Made by a program: the position numbers and the translations under genes
The notes under the pieces: generated by a model
The model's input: only the letters and a program-made list of their open reading frames with translations
Databases searched by the model: none
Told to the model about the DNA's origin: nothing
Assembly (NCBI GenBank): GCA_039090855.1
Contig: CM077024.1
Coordinates: forward strand, 68,450,594 to 68,514,593
From: Macrothele yani
Taxonomy: Eukaryota; Arthropoda; Arachnida; Araneae; Macrothelidae
Direction of reading: 5' to 3'
Length of the DNA: 64,000 nt
Part shown: positions 10,337 to 22,776 of the stretch, piece after piece
Position numbering within the stretch: position 1 is the stretch's first letter
Layout of the letters: each line of letters starts with the position of its first letter

Positions 10337-13097
10337 TGGGACATCGTCGGGCTAAGTGAGGTAAAGAGAAAAGGAGAAGATCTCATTGAACTGAAAAGTG
10401 GACATCTCTTCTACTATCGTGGGACAGATACTGGCAGAAATAGTGGTGTTGGATTTATAATAAACAAGAAACTGAAGGATAAAGTTGTAGAAGTTGAAAG
10501 TTCCTCTGGCAGAGCTGCACGACTCGTTATCCAACTCTCGAGAAGATACCAAGCCCAGATTATTCAAGCTTATGCACCAACCACAAGTCATCCTGAAGAA
10601 GAAATTGAAGAATTTTATGAGAAAATTTGTCATCTAAATAATAAAGGTAAGCAGCATTTGAAGATAATTATGGGAGATTTCATTGCAAAAATAGGGCAAC
10701 GGCAACAGAATGAAACTTCAGTAGGTAAATTCGGTCACGGCAACAGAAACCAGCGTGGAAATACTCTCGTTGAGTCTGCAGAGGCAGAAGGGTTTTCCTT
10801 CTTGAACTCCTTTTTCAAGAAAAAACCACACAGGAAATGGACATGGAGACATCCAAATGGAACGACAAGTGAAATTGATTTTATTATGTGTAGCAAAAAA
10901 TTCGTCATAGAAGACTGCAGTGTGCTAAACAAGTTCAACACAGGTAGTGACCATAGATTGGTGAGATGTAAGAAGCACTTCAACACTAAACTTGAACGTG
11001 GCAAGCTCATAAGACAAACAAAATGTATTGACATAACCAACCTTAAAAAACACCATAATACCTTCAAGTTGGAACTGAAGAACAGATTCTCTGCTTTAGA
11101 AGGCCTAACATCAGAAGAAGTGGATATTTCTGAAATTAACAGAAAAGTAACCAGAGCTCTTATGGAAACAGCGACAAAATTAGCTGGGTCTAAGAACAAG
11201 TTTCATGTGAAAAAACTATCAGGAAAAACCAAAATGTTGATGCAAAAAAGAAGAGAGATGAGGACAACTAAAGAAGATGTGACTTCCAAAGTGGAATATA
11301 TAGAGCTATGCAAGAGAGTACAAAAAGTATCACTGAAGACGTAAGGAAATTCAACTGTGAACTAGTGAGGAAAGCAATTGAAAACAACCAAAGCCTAAAG
11401 ATAGCAAAAGGATATCTCAGTAAGGGAAGAAAACAGATTATGGCACTGAGAACTGAATATGGTTCTGTAACAAGAAATAGAGGCGAAATTTGGACAAGAG
11501 TTAAAGATTTCTACTTCAAATTATATGAAAGGGATGATACATGTACTCCAGACATCGTGAAAGGTACCAGTACCAGAGTTCTTCCAGTCCTCCCAGCAAA
11601 AGTTGCACATGCAATCAAGAACATGAAGCGATGAAAAGCTCCAGGAGAAGATGGAATTACTGTAGACATCATACAAGAAGCAAGTGGAGAAATCGAAATA
11701 GTACTTGCCCAAATTTTCACTCGATGTCTTAATGAAGGGAAGATTCCTGAGAATTGGAACAACGCTACAATGATCCTGCTACATAAAAAAGGTGACATCG
11801 AGGATCTCAGGAACTACAGACCTATCAGCCTCCTCTCAGTGGTTTATAAAATCTTCACTAAAGTTCTTTCACACCGCTTGAAGGTAACACTGGACATGGC
11901 TCACCCGAGAGAACAAGCTGGATTCAGGAGTGACTACAGCACAATAGATCATGTCCACGTACTGAGAGAACTAATTGAAACAGCGAGGGAATATGAACTT
12001 CCATTATGCATGGCTTTTATCGATTATGAAAAGGCCTTTGATTCGGTGAAATGATCAGCAGTTACAATGGCTCTGAAATCCTGTGGTATTGAAGATGCAT
12101 ACATTAATATTAATAATAACATCTATGAAAATGCAAGTGCAAAGATTCGGCTGTTTGAGAATACAACACACATAAAAATTGGAAAGGGAGTGAGACAAGG
12201 GGACACCATATCTCCGAAGCTCTTTAATGCCACATTGGATGGTGTCTTTCAGTCGCTGAGCTGGGAAAACAAGGGGATAAAGATTATTGGAGATTATCTA
12301 ACCCACTTTCGTTTTGCTGATGACGTAGTCATTTTTGCAACTACCCCACCAGAGCTGCAGAGTATGATCCAGGAACTTGCTGACAAGAGTAAAGAAGTGG
12401 GATTAAAAGTGAACTTTCAGAAGACAAAAGTGATGTTCAATGCTTTTTCAAATAATGAAGATTTATCGATTGATGGAGAAAAGCTGGAGATAACGGACAC
12501 GTACGTTTCTCTTGGACAGAAGATATCAAGTGAGGGTCACATTGATGAAGAAATTAATCGGCGTAAAAAACTTGCCTGGAGAGCTTTTGGAAGAAACAGC
12601 ATAATTTTCAAGAGCAATATGCCATTATGTCTTAAAAGAAAAGTGTTTGATCAATGCATCCTTCCAGTACTTACGTATGGTGCAGAGACGTGGACCTTAA
12701 CTAAAAGAGACATACAAAGGCTGCAGACAACTCAAAGCAGCATGGAGAGGTGCATGCTTGGTGTAACCAGGAGAGGTAAGAAGAGGAACTCGTGAATCAG
12801 AAAAATGACAAGAGTGGAAGACTTCATGATAAGAGTTAAATCCCTGAAATGGCAATGGGCTGGACATACTGCCAGAAGGACAGACCATCGATGGACAGCC
12901 GAAATTTTAGATTGGATTCCAAATGACAGGAAAAGACGCAGAAGAAGACCACATGGGAGATGGGTGTATGAAATTCGAAAGTATGCAGGAATAACATGGA
13001 AGAGACTGGCACAAGACAGACCGTTGTGGAGGAAACTTTGCGAGACCTTCGTCCAGCAGTGGATTGATAATGGTTGACAATGATGATGATGATGATG
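10337..13097 (+). pseudogene. RTE-type LINE copy B (5' truncated, degenerate)
   Basis: Encodes the apurinic endonuclease followed by reverse transcriptase of an RTE-clade non-LTR retrotransposon. Endonuclease marks: KIIMGDFIAKIG (the family has GDFNA) near 10660 and GSDHRLV near 10950. RT marks: AFIDYEKAFDSVK near 12040, GVRQGDTISPKLF near 12190, and FADDVVIF near 12315. The frame is broken by a frameshift near 11310-11340 and stops near 11632 (KR*KAPGEDG), 12052 and 12795. The 5' UTR and first ~60 codons are missing. It ends in a (TGA)n tail at 13079-13097, typical of RTE elements. Similarity to copy C is very high throughout. Confidence 0.92.
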
Positions 13098-13482
13098 ATA
13101 TATAGAAGAGTGAAAAACCAATAAGGAAGCAGAAGGAATTTCGAAATTGGCTTAAAATACAAAAAATCAAAGTACGAACGTTTATTAAAAACCGCAAATG
13201 GTGAATTGAAGAAAGAGAATTAGAAAAACCAGGTTGCTCTGCCTTGTTTTCTTTTTTCGGCATTTATTTTTTTCCCCGTCGCTTACTGATACTTGAAAGA
13301 CCACTCCCCCTGATTGATGATATCCGGTTGAAAGCAATCTGGTTTTTCTAATTCTTATGCTCGTTTTTCGTTCTTGAATTCATCATTTGCATTTTTTAAT
13401 AAACTTTCGTACTTTGATTTATTGTATTTTTAGACATTTTTGAAATTCCTTCTGCTTTCTTAGAATTTCACTATTCTATATA
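13098..13482. repeat. Foldback/MITE between RTE copy B and a mariner
   Basis: About 145 bp arms are inverted: ATATAGAAGAGTGAAA at the left, with GAAGCAGAAGGAATTTC and ATCAAAGTACGAACGTTTAT, against the complementary sequence running to TTTCACTATTCTATAT at the right. A middle of about 90 bp contains ACCACTCCCCC. It abuts the RTE tail on one side and a mariner TA site on the other. Confidence 0.75.
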
Positions 13483-14756
13483 TGGGTTTGGTGCAAATGA
13501 TATGTCCGGCAAAGGACCAGCACACGTGGACGGCGAGAACGGAAAACTAGGACAACTTACCTAGGCAAAATAATCCACCTCGGCATGAACACATAGTTGC
13601 CATCCATCCGGCAAGGCCATGATCCCGGAACTAAAAAAGTCTTGTGGCTGCGATACGAAGAAGTCATCAACGGCACGCTGAACCTCGTTGTTTGTCGTAA
13701 ACTGTTTCCCGGACAGGAAGTGATCTAGGCTACGAAAGAGATGATAGTCTGTAAGAAACAAGTCCGGGAAATAGGAAGGATGAAGCAGTGCTTCATAGCC
13801 CAAGACATTTAGTGTCAGCATCGTTCGTTGTGCGACGTGAGGGTGGGCTCTGCCCTGGAGCTGAAGAACACAATATGTGTTGACCAAAGCCGGTTGTTTC
13901 TGCAGCAGTTTCCGGTGCGTCTGGTGTAATTCAGCCCAATAACGTTCTGCAGTGATGATTTGGTCTTTGGCCAAGAAACTCCGATGGATTATCCCGACTG
14001 TGGACCATCAGTCAAGGAGCATCAACTTCTTGGTGAGTAGGGATGGCTTAGGATGCTTTCCAGCAAGCCGTGACTTGCTTAACCATTGTGCAGACTGTTT
14101 CAGATTATCGTAAAGGACCCACTTCTCGACGCAAGTGACGATTCGATGCAGTAGAGGTTCGTGTCTATTCCTGGAAAGCAGCGACTTGCAGACTCCCAAA
14201 CACCTAGTCTTGTTGGCATTTGGCAGCCACATGTCCAGTTTTTTTACCTTACCCAGCGCAGCCAAACGTCGAACAACTCTCGTGTAGTATTCAACTATCT
14301 CTGCCGCTATCTTACGACATGTTTTTCGTGGTTCCGCTTCAACCGCACGTAATAGAAAATCGCCAGAGGCAGCAACAGGTTGGTGATCATGTGCTTCGTT
14401 TTGCAGGTCCGTATCTCCGCTTCGAGACTTCGCAAACTATCGCCGAATGGTTCGTTCGCAGGCTGTGTTCTCTCCAAATGCTTTTTTAACGTTTTGAGCT
14501 GCGATTCCTGCAGAATGACCCAGTTTAAATTCATTCAGGAAGATGACTCTCAAATCCAGCGTCCAAATGTTTTCTTTGCAAGACACGTTACGTCCAAACA
14601 AACAATGCCTGAACCTTGTTCTTCACACACGTGCTAGCTATTTATAGTAGCTCTGTGACGTAATACCCGCAACACTTGTGGGTGGTTCCATTCCGCTGTG
14701 ATGGGGCTTGTCTCCAGTGCTCGTTCGTGCCGGACATTTCATTCGCACCAACCCAA
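13483..14756 (-). mobile_element. Mariner transposon 1
   Basis: Terminal inverted repeats resembling TTGGGTTGGTGCGAATGAAA are seen at 14756 (inward) and, diverged, at 13483, with TA on both outer flanks. The size, 1.27 kb, is normal for mariner. It belongs to the same family as the element at 26965-28204. Confidence 0.88.
13561..14534 (-). pseudogene. Mariner transposase (dead) of element 1
   Basis: Broken into three pieces on the minus strand. The N-terminal part (14534-14307) has a ...LHERTQPANEPFGDSLRS-like HTH region. The middle (14265-14008) reads LHRIVTCVEKWVLYDN, where the catalytic DEKW box has become VEKW. The C-terminal part (13974-13561) has LQGRAHPHVA where QDNARPHVA is expected, then FPDLFLTDYHLFRSL, and ends LPDGWQLCV. 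Two of the three catalytic acidic residues are therefore lost in addition to the frame breaks. Mariner transposases normally cut and paste the element at TA. Confidence 0.88.
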
Positions 14757-14776
14757 TATTTGCTAATTCTTTTAGA

Positions 14777-14793
14777 TAGATAGATAGATAGAT
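14777..14793. repeat. (GATA)n microsatellite
   Basis: About four perfect GATA units just outside mariner 1. Confidence 0.9.
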
Positions 14794-14984
14794 CCTGCAT
14801 GTATGCAGACGGCAATTCGCTCTGCCATCTGCATTTTCGATTCGATCTCTCCGCATGGATTAACTAGATTCAAAGAATCTCAAGTGTTGAGAACTATGAC
14901 CGTGGAGTGACGTCCTCGACATTACTTTCTTCGTTTCTTTCAGCATGTCTTTTCAAAAATCAAGATCCTTCAAGGATTAATATG

Positions 14985-15110
14985 CCGTCTGTCTTTTGCA
15001 ATTCTATCTCTACGCCTCTACAGCTGTTAGTCCGATTTGAAAAATTATTTTGGGCAATGGAGAAATTGGGTGCTCTCCGCGAACGATTATTCTTGCCTTC
15101 TGAATTTTTC
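14985..15110 (-). repeat. Solo unit of the CTCF-like array family
   Basis: CTACAGCTGTTAGTCCGATT, followed by TGAAAAATTATTTTGGGCAATGG, matches the start of the array element at about 40985-41035 and, inverted, the end of the one at about 30610-30665. No array follows, so this is a truncated or solitary copy. Strand is arbitrary. Confidence 0.5.
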
Positions 15111-15157
15111 GACACATAAGTTCTCCGCTACAGAGAGTATATTCAGATACTAACGAA

Positions 15158-15895
15158 TTAAAAATGTGAGCATGTGGCCCCATCATGTTGAAAGTACCCC
15201 GATGTCAAATCATTGTCAGTTAATTGGTCCACAAGTTGTCTGAAAATGTTCGCATATGACGCCGATTTTACTACGCCCTTAAAGAAAGTGGGTTCCATTA
15301 TTCTGGTTCGGGACAGAGCACACGGAACTCCGATATTTGCAGGATGTAATGGGGTTTCGCGTAACTCATGTGCATTATCTGTAGCCCAGATGCGGAAGTT
15401 TTGGGAATTGACATATCCGTCCAAATGAAACCATTTCGCAAGAGAACCATGTGAAATGTTCGGAATTGCGAGTAAAAATTTCAGAAACCATTGACAATAA
15501 AACACACGCTTTTCAAGATCCGGTCCTTGTAACTCTTGCACAGCAGTTACACGGAATTGTTGAAGCAACGCTTTCTTCGCGGCTCTTTCGCAGGCGGAAA
15601 CAGAATACGCAGTTTCTTGTGACAAACGTCGTAGTGACTTCTTCGGTGATGCCAGCATCTTATGCCTCATCTCTCATATTTTTTCTTCCGCTACAGGAGG
15701 ACGCTCGCCACTGTATTGGTTCAAAACACTGCCCGTGATTCCGAATATCTTTACTAACCGGCCGATACAAAGTTTTTGTAGTGCTTTTCTTCCCCCAAAC
15801 TTCTCCAGGAATTTATGCTGTTTTGCCTTTATAGACTTTGTTATCTATTAACTTTTCACAATAAGCACCCGCTCAGCAACGGAATACACAGCCAT
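15158..15895 (-). pseudogene. DUF4817-type mariner/Tc-like transposase, C-terminally truncated
   Basis: The minus-strand frame starts MAVYSVAERVLIVKS (15895), continues with FLEKFGGRKALQKLCIGRL and SGERPPVAEE, and then MLASPKKSLRRLSQETAYSV. This is the DUF4817 helix-turn-helix region found at the N-terminus of a transposase family common in arthropods. The catalytic part follows: WFHLDGYVNSQN, then SGYFQHDGATC, where it stops. The third catalytic block is absent. Two stops after IVKS and one near EEKI show it is inactive. The right-hand (5') end of the element probably reaches the GAAACACCCTGTATA motif at about 16119-16135. No matching left terminal repeat was found. Confidence 0.8.
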
Positions 15896-16118
15896 CCTAA
15901 GCGACGTTCAACGACACAGTAAAACACTCAGATTGTCTCCGGACAGAATTATCATGCCCGGCCATCTGGTGGGATGACGTCACAATGAGTCATCAGCTTA
16001 TCAGGAAAATCACTCCCGCGTATTTCTCAAGAATCAAGGTCACTTGTAAACCAAACGTCGTGTTTCTATGTAGAGTCTGAAGAAAACAGTAGTTGGTTCT
16101 TTGAGGGGACTACCTAGT

Positions 16119-16135
16119 GAAACACCCTGTATATA
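16119..16135 (-). repeat. Probable terminal repeat of the DUF4817-type element
   Basis: GAAACACCCTGTATA reads on the minus strand as TATACAGGGTGTTTC, a common outer end of mariner/Tc-like elements, placed about 225 bp upstream of the transposase start. Confidence 0.5.
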
Positions 16136-17955
16136 CAGTATATCTCAACAGAGCAGACAGTGCCAAATTTCTACTGAGTACAAAAATTACATTCTACGAG
16201 CTTCAGACTTTCGGCGTATCATAAATGCTGTATGCCCAACTAGCGGAGGTACCCAGCATTGCCCAGGATTAACAAAAAACGTGAATCGGCTTCTGAGCCT
16301 GCGCTTTCCCAACATTTCTTTTGGATTGATTTGTCCAACAGATTTTCACTTTTCTACTGAAGTCAAATTTGCCTAAAAGGTATAGAAGTGTATAATAATT
16401 AAATGAAATTAATTTAGTTGTTAGACAAATCCCGTTTATTCCTATATTGCAACAATTATATCAAAATGTAATATTTTAAAATTAACTACCGCTTTCATGC
16501 ACAAACTCACATTATCACAAGGTATCAAGAGGATGAAATCAGGGATATTGAGAAGGGTGACCAGGTCTCATACCTTTATCTTTCGCAAGGTTCTACAGGG
16601 AGTAACTATGCAAAAGTTGGTCCACATCAGTCAAAGAGATTAGGCATAAAGCGTAAAAGTATGAAGTCAAGGGGTGGGATGAAATCAGAGGGGAAAAATG
16701 GGGTGTCCAGCTTTCGTTGTAGGGTCTTAGTGGGTAAGTATGCAGATTTTGGTCCAGATCGGTCAAAGGGTTTAAGAGTTCATAGAAAACACACAGACAG
16801 TATAACCAGGTATATGATAGATTGTTGGAACATGTAAATTTCTATTCGTGTGAATCCTGTTGCAAGATTACTTCAGAAGTTCATTGAAAATTATTCCAAT
16901 ATATGCACAGGTACTTATTATTATGTGCCGATGGATCTCTGAAAAGCCTTTGATGGGCGTTGAATCGACAGTATTGACATTATGCGTCAACGACATTTTT
17001 GAATCTTAGATGTTGGCTTAAAGCTCGTCATACGCATTCTTGAATGATCGCTTACGAATCCTATAAAGTAAATTATTTAAGATAATATAAGGCACAAAAT
17101 TTCTTAACCAAAGCATTATATGGAATTTTCTAACATATTTCTAGTTTTGCTGACATGAAGATATTTTGACTACTTTTAATGTTTGTGCAAGATACAACTG
17201 CCATTTCTGTTTTCATAAAGGTGACTGCTTTCTATCCTATCTGTTTTTATTTCTCTTACCGTATTGCTCATTTTCACTGAGATGAAATGTCGTTTCTCGT
17301 TAGACGCAGATATAGAGGAAGACGAGTAAATTAATTTCTCTCCTGTTTGTTTCGTTCTACCGGAAATTAATTGGACTTGGGTGCAGTGGACTTTCACGGT
17401 AGAGAATTATGTGTTTCGCTAATAAAGAGCAAAGGTAATCAAAGACGTCGAATGAATGGAAACTCGGAGCGAAGAAGAAAAGCACACATGTGTCTTATAC
17501 AACATAATTTCAATTTGATCTCGTGGAATATCTTTTAGTTATTCTTTTCGAGAACGAAGTTAAAGTCGCATTCTCGAAGTGCTACGATTCTTCTTTTTAT
17601 GCTGGCATTTTATCTGACTATAGCTTCTGAATAACATTCGTTTCGATATTTTTCTCCAAACATTCGGTTCATTATAACCTTCGTTTATGTGATAAATGCT
17701 ATTTTTAAAACGAATGATAAATTGTTCCTAAGCTTTGTTTAAATTGTCTCACAGTTTTCAGAATAATGAATTCGTGTACACATGAACAATGGGCTTTCCA
17801 GTACAAATATCTTTGCTATTTGTTCCGACTTCTCAAATTCTTAAGTTTGCAAATCTTAGACTTTTGGGCACCAAAATAATAATATTGAGTGTGCGTAAAA
17901 TAGAGCATATAGAGGCACTAGGTTTGCCCGAGTAAGTCATTCGTAACGGAAATTA
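16136..17955. other. No recognisable gene
   Basis: AT-rich interspersed DNA without an open frame of convincing composition. Frames such as 16101-16376 and 17176-17397 have no domain. No array or paired inverted repeat seen. Confidence 0.45.
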
Positions 17956-17959
17956 CGGA

Positions 17960-18980
17960 CTGATTGACATGGCATGCGATAAGGAGCACATTAGACATTA
18001 TTTACTGTACGAGTTTGATAAAGGCAATACTGCAGCCGCGGCTTGCCGCAACATTTGTCAAGTTTATGGGGAGGATGCGGTTGATGATGGCAGATGCTGC
18101 CGTTGGTTTCAATGTTCCAGGACGGAAAAAAAGCTGTAAAGGTCAACCACGTCCTGGACGCCCATTCGTTGTTTCTGACGAGAATGTGGACCAAGCCATA
18201 AAAAATTATCCACATCCAACCATTCAGGATTCACCGAAACGTTCTCGGTACACAGAACAACAGTCGAAAGACGGATGCATGTGCTTAGGTTCATCACGAA
18301 GTTCTATACCTGGGTTCCACACCATCTTTCTGCAAAGCAAAGAGAGGAGAGAATCCGTAGCTGTGTTTATTTGCTTTCTCGCCACAGAAATGAACCATCG
18401 TTTTTACGACGAATTGTAACAGGTGATGAGAAGTGGGTACTGTACCGTGATATAAAGCGTCGACGGTCTGTGTGCCAAGGTGCGGAGCTTGCTCCATCGA
18501 CCTCAAAAGGAGCACTGCATCCCAAAAATGTTTTGTTGAGTGTTTGGTGGGATGTCCAGGGAATAATTCACTGGGAGGTCTTGGGCACCTAACCGAACGA
18601 TAAATGCTGACTTCTACTGCCAATAGTTGGACAGATTGCAAGAACAACTGACATCGAAGCGACCAGCATTCATCAATCGCAAAGGCGTGATCTTTCATCA
18701 TGATAAGTCCTGACCTCATACTGCTTTAATCACTCGGCAAAAGTTTCTAGACTTTGGTTCGGAAGTGCTACCTCACCTGACCTGGCACCTACAGACTACT
18801 ACCTTTTTCGATCATTTTAGAACATCTTCTCTCTCTAAACCTTCGATGATGCGAACGATGTCAAAACGTCATTACATGACTTGTTTGACCCTAAGACACA
18901 GAAGTTTTTCCGGCGTGGGATCCACCTACTCACAGATAGATGGCAAGAGGTCATACAGAATGATGTCAATCATGTGTAAT
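17960..18980 (+). pseudogene. Mariner transposase 2, full length but frameshifted
   Basis: Plus-strand pieces in order: HYLLYEFDKGNTAAAACRNI (N-terminal HTH, about 17995), VYGEDAVDDGRCCRWF, TTVERRMHVLRF, then VPHHLSAKQREERI and RRIVTGDEKWVLYRDIKRR (DEKW catalytic box intact, about 18420), ALHPKNVLLSVWWDVQGIIH, PDLAPTDYYLF (about 18775) and a C-terminus ending LLTDRWQEVIQNDVNHV (about 18978). The expected DNA-box (QDNAR-like) near 18690 is degraded. Several frameshifts and stops. A different mariner lineage from elements 1 and 3. Terminal repeats were not identified. Confidence 0.88.
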
Positions 18981-20133
18981 CCTAGGTACGATATTTGTTG
19001 TGTTCTCCTCCTTTCTTTTTTACCAACAAAAACGGGTAGAACTTATGCACACACTCAATATAATTCAGAAATTTACGATGATAAAGTTTATCAATATTTA
19101 CCTTTTTTAAATGTCCGATGTACCTAAACCAAATGATGCCCAAAATTTTCTGTACTTTCCAAATAGAAATGTTTACAAAAAGTCAGAGTTATAGAAAAGT
19201 GATAGCAAAACAATTATTTTCCACCTCTGATATCAGCAGTGCCGATCATGAATCTGTCACTTGTGATTAGAGCTCAATCCTAGTCCTCTGTTCTTCATTG
19301 CTATGGCATGATGATGAAGGGCTATTCCTCCTGACACAGATACTATCCCACCGGGCAGGAACAAGGGATTCAAACATTTCTTTTCTTAGGTTCGTCAACA
19401 TTCCTGCAGCCTTTTTAGCAGACAATCAACTAGAAAAGATTAGTGTTAATCTTTCCCCTAAATGACCGCTTTCAACAATATAACTAAGGCAAAAGTAGCG
19501 TTTCCTGATGCGCAAGTTAGCTCTTCCAGCCGCGTTCCACAGCGAATATATTCCTTTGAGCTGATTTCAGCCGATTTTGCTTAACCCGAAGTAATTCGTT
19601 CTAGCCATTTAAAGTGTTAAGACACATGAAGCTAAAACAAAATAACATTTCATGAAATGAAATTTAATCACTATATTCTCATTATATTTCCTCGATTCCT
19701 TATGGAAATTTAAATCCCTTTAGACTTTTATCTTTCCAATAAAATGGATTTAAGAAAATAAATAATTTGAACTAAAAAGGATCATCGCGATGATATTTTC
19801 TGAGATAAATCGTAAATTCAAATACTTTTCTTAAATATTGTGATTGCGAAAAGTCTTGACCAATCAAGATCTATTACGATGATTATAATAATTTTGTTTT
19901 CTAATTAAATAATTACTGGAAGCCAAGTTCGGTTTTATCCTGTGATAAAAATATTTTCCATACAAAGTAAAAATTAAGATTCATTTCGGATGAAAAAATC
20001 CTAATTCCAACATAGTATCTATTTGTATAATGATAGTTCTGATTAAGTTATTCACGTATTCAAACCTTTTTATGAGCGTGCTGTTTCGTTCTCTTATATT
20101 AATTTCCAAATGAGCGATTTGAACATCATACTA
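18981..20133. other. No recognisable gene
   Basis: AT-rich sequence between two mariner remnants. Nothing recognised. Confidence 0.4.
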
Positions 20134-20282
20134 GGGGCGTTCATTAAGTTCTAAACCTGACCGTGAAATTAGCTATTAGAGGCTGACGGAAGTATTGCAA
20201 AGTACTGCATCATCCTTTAGTTATATAACATCCACGCCAGGTCGCTGGGTCAGTATTTAAGACGGCGCCACAAATGGATGAA

Positions 20283-20386
20283 ATTGCCGAACCGAGTGGT
20301 GACCGAATTTTTGACGAAGGAAGGTAAAAAGCCACGCAGTATTCATGAACGGGATGGTCCGTGTGTAAGTCGATGGTGAACCTTCA
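20283..20386 (+). pseudogene. Mariner 4 transposase, N-terminal piece
   Basis: NRVVTEFLTKEGKKPRSIHE then RDGPCVSRW: the first helix-turn-helix region of a SETMAR-like mariner transposase. It continues, after the interruptions, at 31433. Confidence 0.65.
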
Positions 20387-20390
20387 TATG

Positions 20391-20595
20391 CCGCCCCATT
20401 GGCGCAGTGGTCTAAGCGCTGGTTTCTGATCATTCGTTCGAGTTGGGTCCGGGTTCGAATCCCGGGGATGCATAGATGTTGTGCTTGTCTTACGGCCCTG
20501 GCTCTCCCCCATTCCTGGAACTAATGGCCCGAAATTAAGGACGTGCGATGGTTAGAGCCCATTGAGTTGCCCCACAGATGAAATGTGCCAGTAAG
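20391..20595 (+). repeat. tRNA-derived SINE (family a)
   Basis: A box TGGCGCAGTGGTCTAAGC, B box GGTTCGAATCCCGG, then the family body with CTTACGGC, CTGGCTCTCCC, CTGGAACTAATGG and CCCATTGAGTTG. A probable target-site duplication, TGGTGAACCT (20374-20383) and TGGCGAACCT (20596-20605), flanks it. It interrupts mariner 4. Confidence 0.85.
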
Positions 20596-20864
20596 TGGCG
20601 AACCTGACGTTGTCAAATAGGAGAATTCACGTACAGACCTCAAAAAAAAAAAAAACACCAGAAAAACAAGCACCCCCCCCCCCCCTTAACTTTCTAACCG
20701 TCTGTCGCATGTGAACAAGTAAGGTACCGTTGGAAAGCAATTGAAGGGAAGTATCATGTGAGTTAGCTAATTAACACGCTAATTAGCTCTCTATCTCTGA
20801 ATATTTCCATGTAAGATGTATGTTATTTTACGCGCATTCTATTCAGCACATAATAAAATCCTTA

Positions 20865-22600
20865 AATTCCAAATTTCATACGAATCGACAAATAAATACG
20901 TGTACAGTGAGCTACGGAAAACAGCTACGGCGAATGTTAAACTGCGAAAATTGTTTTCGATTTGTATCATTTAATCGCAAACAGATACAGTGATTCGGTG
21001 TTGCGACGGTAAAACACAAAGAGGCCCAGATAATATGAGCCGCTATATAAGAACAGAACTGTTATATTAAGGGAATTATAAATTATGAAACATGATCATG
21101 AAAAAAATGAATTATGACCATATCAGATAAATAGTCCATTGGATGCAAATTATTTTTAAACCCCTAAATCCAAATTCACAGCGTGATAGCATAGAATCTG
21201 GCTGAGATATAAGCAAAAATTCAAGCATACGTCCATTAAGGGGCCGTGCATAAAAAACATATTTTCCTCTACTTACTGTAAAACGGGTTACCTTCAATAC
21301 TTATAAGCACTTAGGAGAAAGTGTTTCTACGTGACATTTTTTCATACTGAAGCTGTATTAATACGAAACGGAAACCATGGGATTGAGGAAATCCAATGCG
21401 TAATTGCAACTTTTAATGATGAACATTATAAGTTAATAATATTGCACGAAAATAACTTAACTTACGACGTAGTTCCTGCAGTTACATATTTTTTTTTCTA
21501 TTGGTTACATAGCTGACTCCTGTACATTGTTTAATTCAAAAACGCAAATAAACAGTACGTTCCATAAAAGAGCTTCGTATAAATGTGTTTTCTGTATTTT
21601 TCTTACATAAATACCTTCACAGCTTCGTCAAATTATGAAATTCTGGTCATGAAAATAAAAACTCCAAATTGTTTCCTACGGGAGTGAATCCGTGTGCCTG
21701 ATTTTCTTTATATTGCAGATTTGTTCTTGTATACATTCCGTCTTGAATTATGATGTAATCAGCATGTATTTGCTTATTGTTCCGATTCATTGATATTTTC
21801 CATTGTAGTTATACTCCTTAAACTGTCTGCAATATACAAAACGGAACTGCCTTTCTTTGCAATACAGAAGCTGAATCTACGTGTGTAGCCTTGATCTGTA
21901 AGCAAATCGCATCTTCGGCATTAGACGTTTATGACTACCGGTTAAGAAAATAATCGTAATCAGTAGCGTTTAGAGTATTACGCTTACTTAGTGAAGTTTA
22001 ACACGGATGTAATAACATTTTTCTTTTTTTTTTTTCATTTCTTCTTCAAATATAAATAAAATAATAACTCGTTATACTCTGCGAATTTTTTTTTTGTTAT
22101 ATTCTGATAATTTTGTAGTTGAAGGAAAAAGGAAAAAGAAAGTTCCGGAATCATGTTTCTTCAGCATGCGCATGAAATATAAAAACACACTGTTACCTAC
22201 TTTATTGGAACTTTCAATTTTTAGACTTAAATGAGAAAAGAAACTGGTTTCACAATCTAAATAACATTTCAGGTTCGCAAGGGAAATCTTAAAATTAAAT
22301 TTCACACGACAGAATTCTTGTCTGGTGTTCGAATCTCGGACGTGCCGGGCAAACTTGTCCGCGGTTTTTCCGGGGTTTTCCACAGCCTTCCTGGTCTTTG
22401 GGACGCAAATGCGTACATGGTTCTCTGTCAAGTCGTTCCCGGATGCACTTTGTTTCTCTTTATGTTGGCAGTAGCAGAAAAATGGATTTCCCAAGCCGTC
22501 TGGTCAACGTCGGAATTTAGACAATTACCCTCCCGAATAAAGAATTGGGAGATAACTATAGCCAGAAGTCGTTATAAAAATAGTTAATAGACAGACGGAC
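20865..22600. other. Interior of large TIR element, no gene seen
   Basis: No coding region recognised. At 22320-22470 a B-box-like GTGTTCGAATCTCGG followed by TTTTTCCGGGGTTTTCC may be a remnant of a third SINE family. That is tentative. Confidence 0.4.
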
Positions 22601-22618
22601 CATGAGATTCGAAATGAA

Positions 22619-22776
22619 AAATTCTATATGTTGTTTATGAATGACCTAGTAGAACTAAAATTCCTGACGTAACGCTTTTCTGTTTCAAAAGGGTTCAAAA
22701 ACTCTTTTGAAACAGGAAAACGTTACGTCAGGAAGTTTAGTTCTACTTTGCCGTTCATAAACAACATATAGAATTT
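22619..22776. repeat. 158 bp foldback (hairpin MITE)
   Basis: AAATTCTATATGTTGTTTAT, then GTAGAACTAAA, CCTGACGTAACG and CTGTTTCAAAAG, are followed by their inverse complement with a loop of roughly 10 bases. Arms are about 75 bp with few mismatches, hence fairly young. Confidence 0.85.

Noticed and set aside
15158..15670. A host gene with a DUF4817 domain
   Set aside because: The frame is a truncated transposase with stops upstream and a terminal-repeat-like motif at 16119.
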